Source: Clostridia bacterium (lineage in GTDB: Bacteria > Bacillota > Peptococcia > DRI-13 > UBA5745). Taken from it: a stretch of 64,000 nucleotides of DNA. Within the stretch, counting starts at the first letter, position 1. Each line of letters begins with the position of its first letter. The DNA lies in assembly GCA_018434325.1 (NCBI GenBank), contig JAHDPO010000049.1, positions 58,534 to 122,533 on the forward strand, written 5' to 3'. The notes beneath the pieces were generated by a model that saw only the letters and a program-made list of their open reading frames with translations, searched no databases and was not told the origin of the DNA. The translations under genes were made by a program, and so were the position numbers. Positions 63,966-64,000 of this stretch are shown in pieces.

Positions 63966-64000
63966 GTGAGAACCATTGTACAGGAAATCATGGAGCAATT
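63966..64000 (+). CDS. Start of a gene cut by the window end (possible transposase)
   Basis: GTG at 63966 follows AGGAGG by 9 bases and opens VRTIVQEIMEQ before the window ends. Eleven residues are too few to name a family. The sheltered ribosome site and the structured DNA before it suggest an insertion sequence, but this is a guess. Confidence 0.35.
   Translation, partial: MRTIVQEIMEQ

Overview
The window reads as chromosome of an anaerobic Bacillota (Firmicutes), most likely of Clostridia or Negativicutes type. This is inferred from gene content (Tad pilus without a secretin, FapA/DUF342, YerC, YqeY, a rubredoxin/rubrerythrin oxygen-defence operon, a BclA-like collagen protein as found on spores, a ferredoxin-type reductase beside a molybdenum hydroxylase) and from strong AGGAGG ribosome binding sites. 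The sequence alone does not fix the genus. No CRISPR array, rRNA or phage is present. One tRNA is present.

1-18.1 kb is housekeeping, nearly all on the minus strand: pcrA, ligA, DUF1294, trkA, trkH and proB (cut by the window edge), then dnaE, coaD, a 66-residue protein and yerC. Between these two blocks lies a large P-type cation ATPase. Its leader carries a yybP-ykoY (manganese) riboswitch with an overlapping intrinsic terminator. 18.2-27 kb holds yqeY, tRNA-Pro(CGG), a transaldolase-like aldolase, a 208-bp MITE-like chain of hairpins, fapA, DUF2284, CapA, a LUD protein and a cell-surface protein. 26.8-35.1 kb is a Tad/Flp pilus operon whose two CpaE/MinD-like proteins both lack a recognisable Walker A motif.

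35.4-44.7 kb contains nfo, an XRE-cupin regulator, a GntP permease with a D-threonine aldolase-like enzyme, and a sigma-54 activator. The activator is followed by a textbook -24/-12 promoter and an inverted-repeat enhancer candidate in front of a MalY-type lyase and an NhaC antiporter. 44.7-48.6 kb is a GntR(YtrA)-controlled ABC operon, with a 38-bp perfect inverted repeat superimposed on a consensus promoter. 48.7-52.6 kb carries the collagen-like protein and a PerR-rubredoxin-ferredoxin/rubrerythrin operon.

52.6-63.7 kb is the most interesting part, a divergent catabolic cluster. Leftward run RidA, two enamidase-like amidohydrolases, a 6-hydroxynicotinate reductase-like iron-sulfur protein and an APC permease. 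Rightward run a two-component sodium/solute symporter and a 2Fe-2S/molybdopterin hydroxylase. Together they look like uptake, hydroxylation, ferredoxin-driven ring reduction and enamide ring opening of an N-heterocycle such as nicotinate. One enamidase paralogue has lost metal-ligand residues. Two copies of a perfect palindrome lie in the divergent promoter region. The window ends at the first codons of a gene, possibly a transposase.
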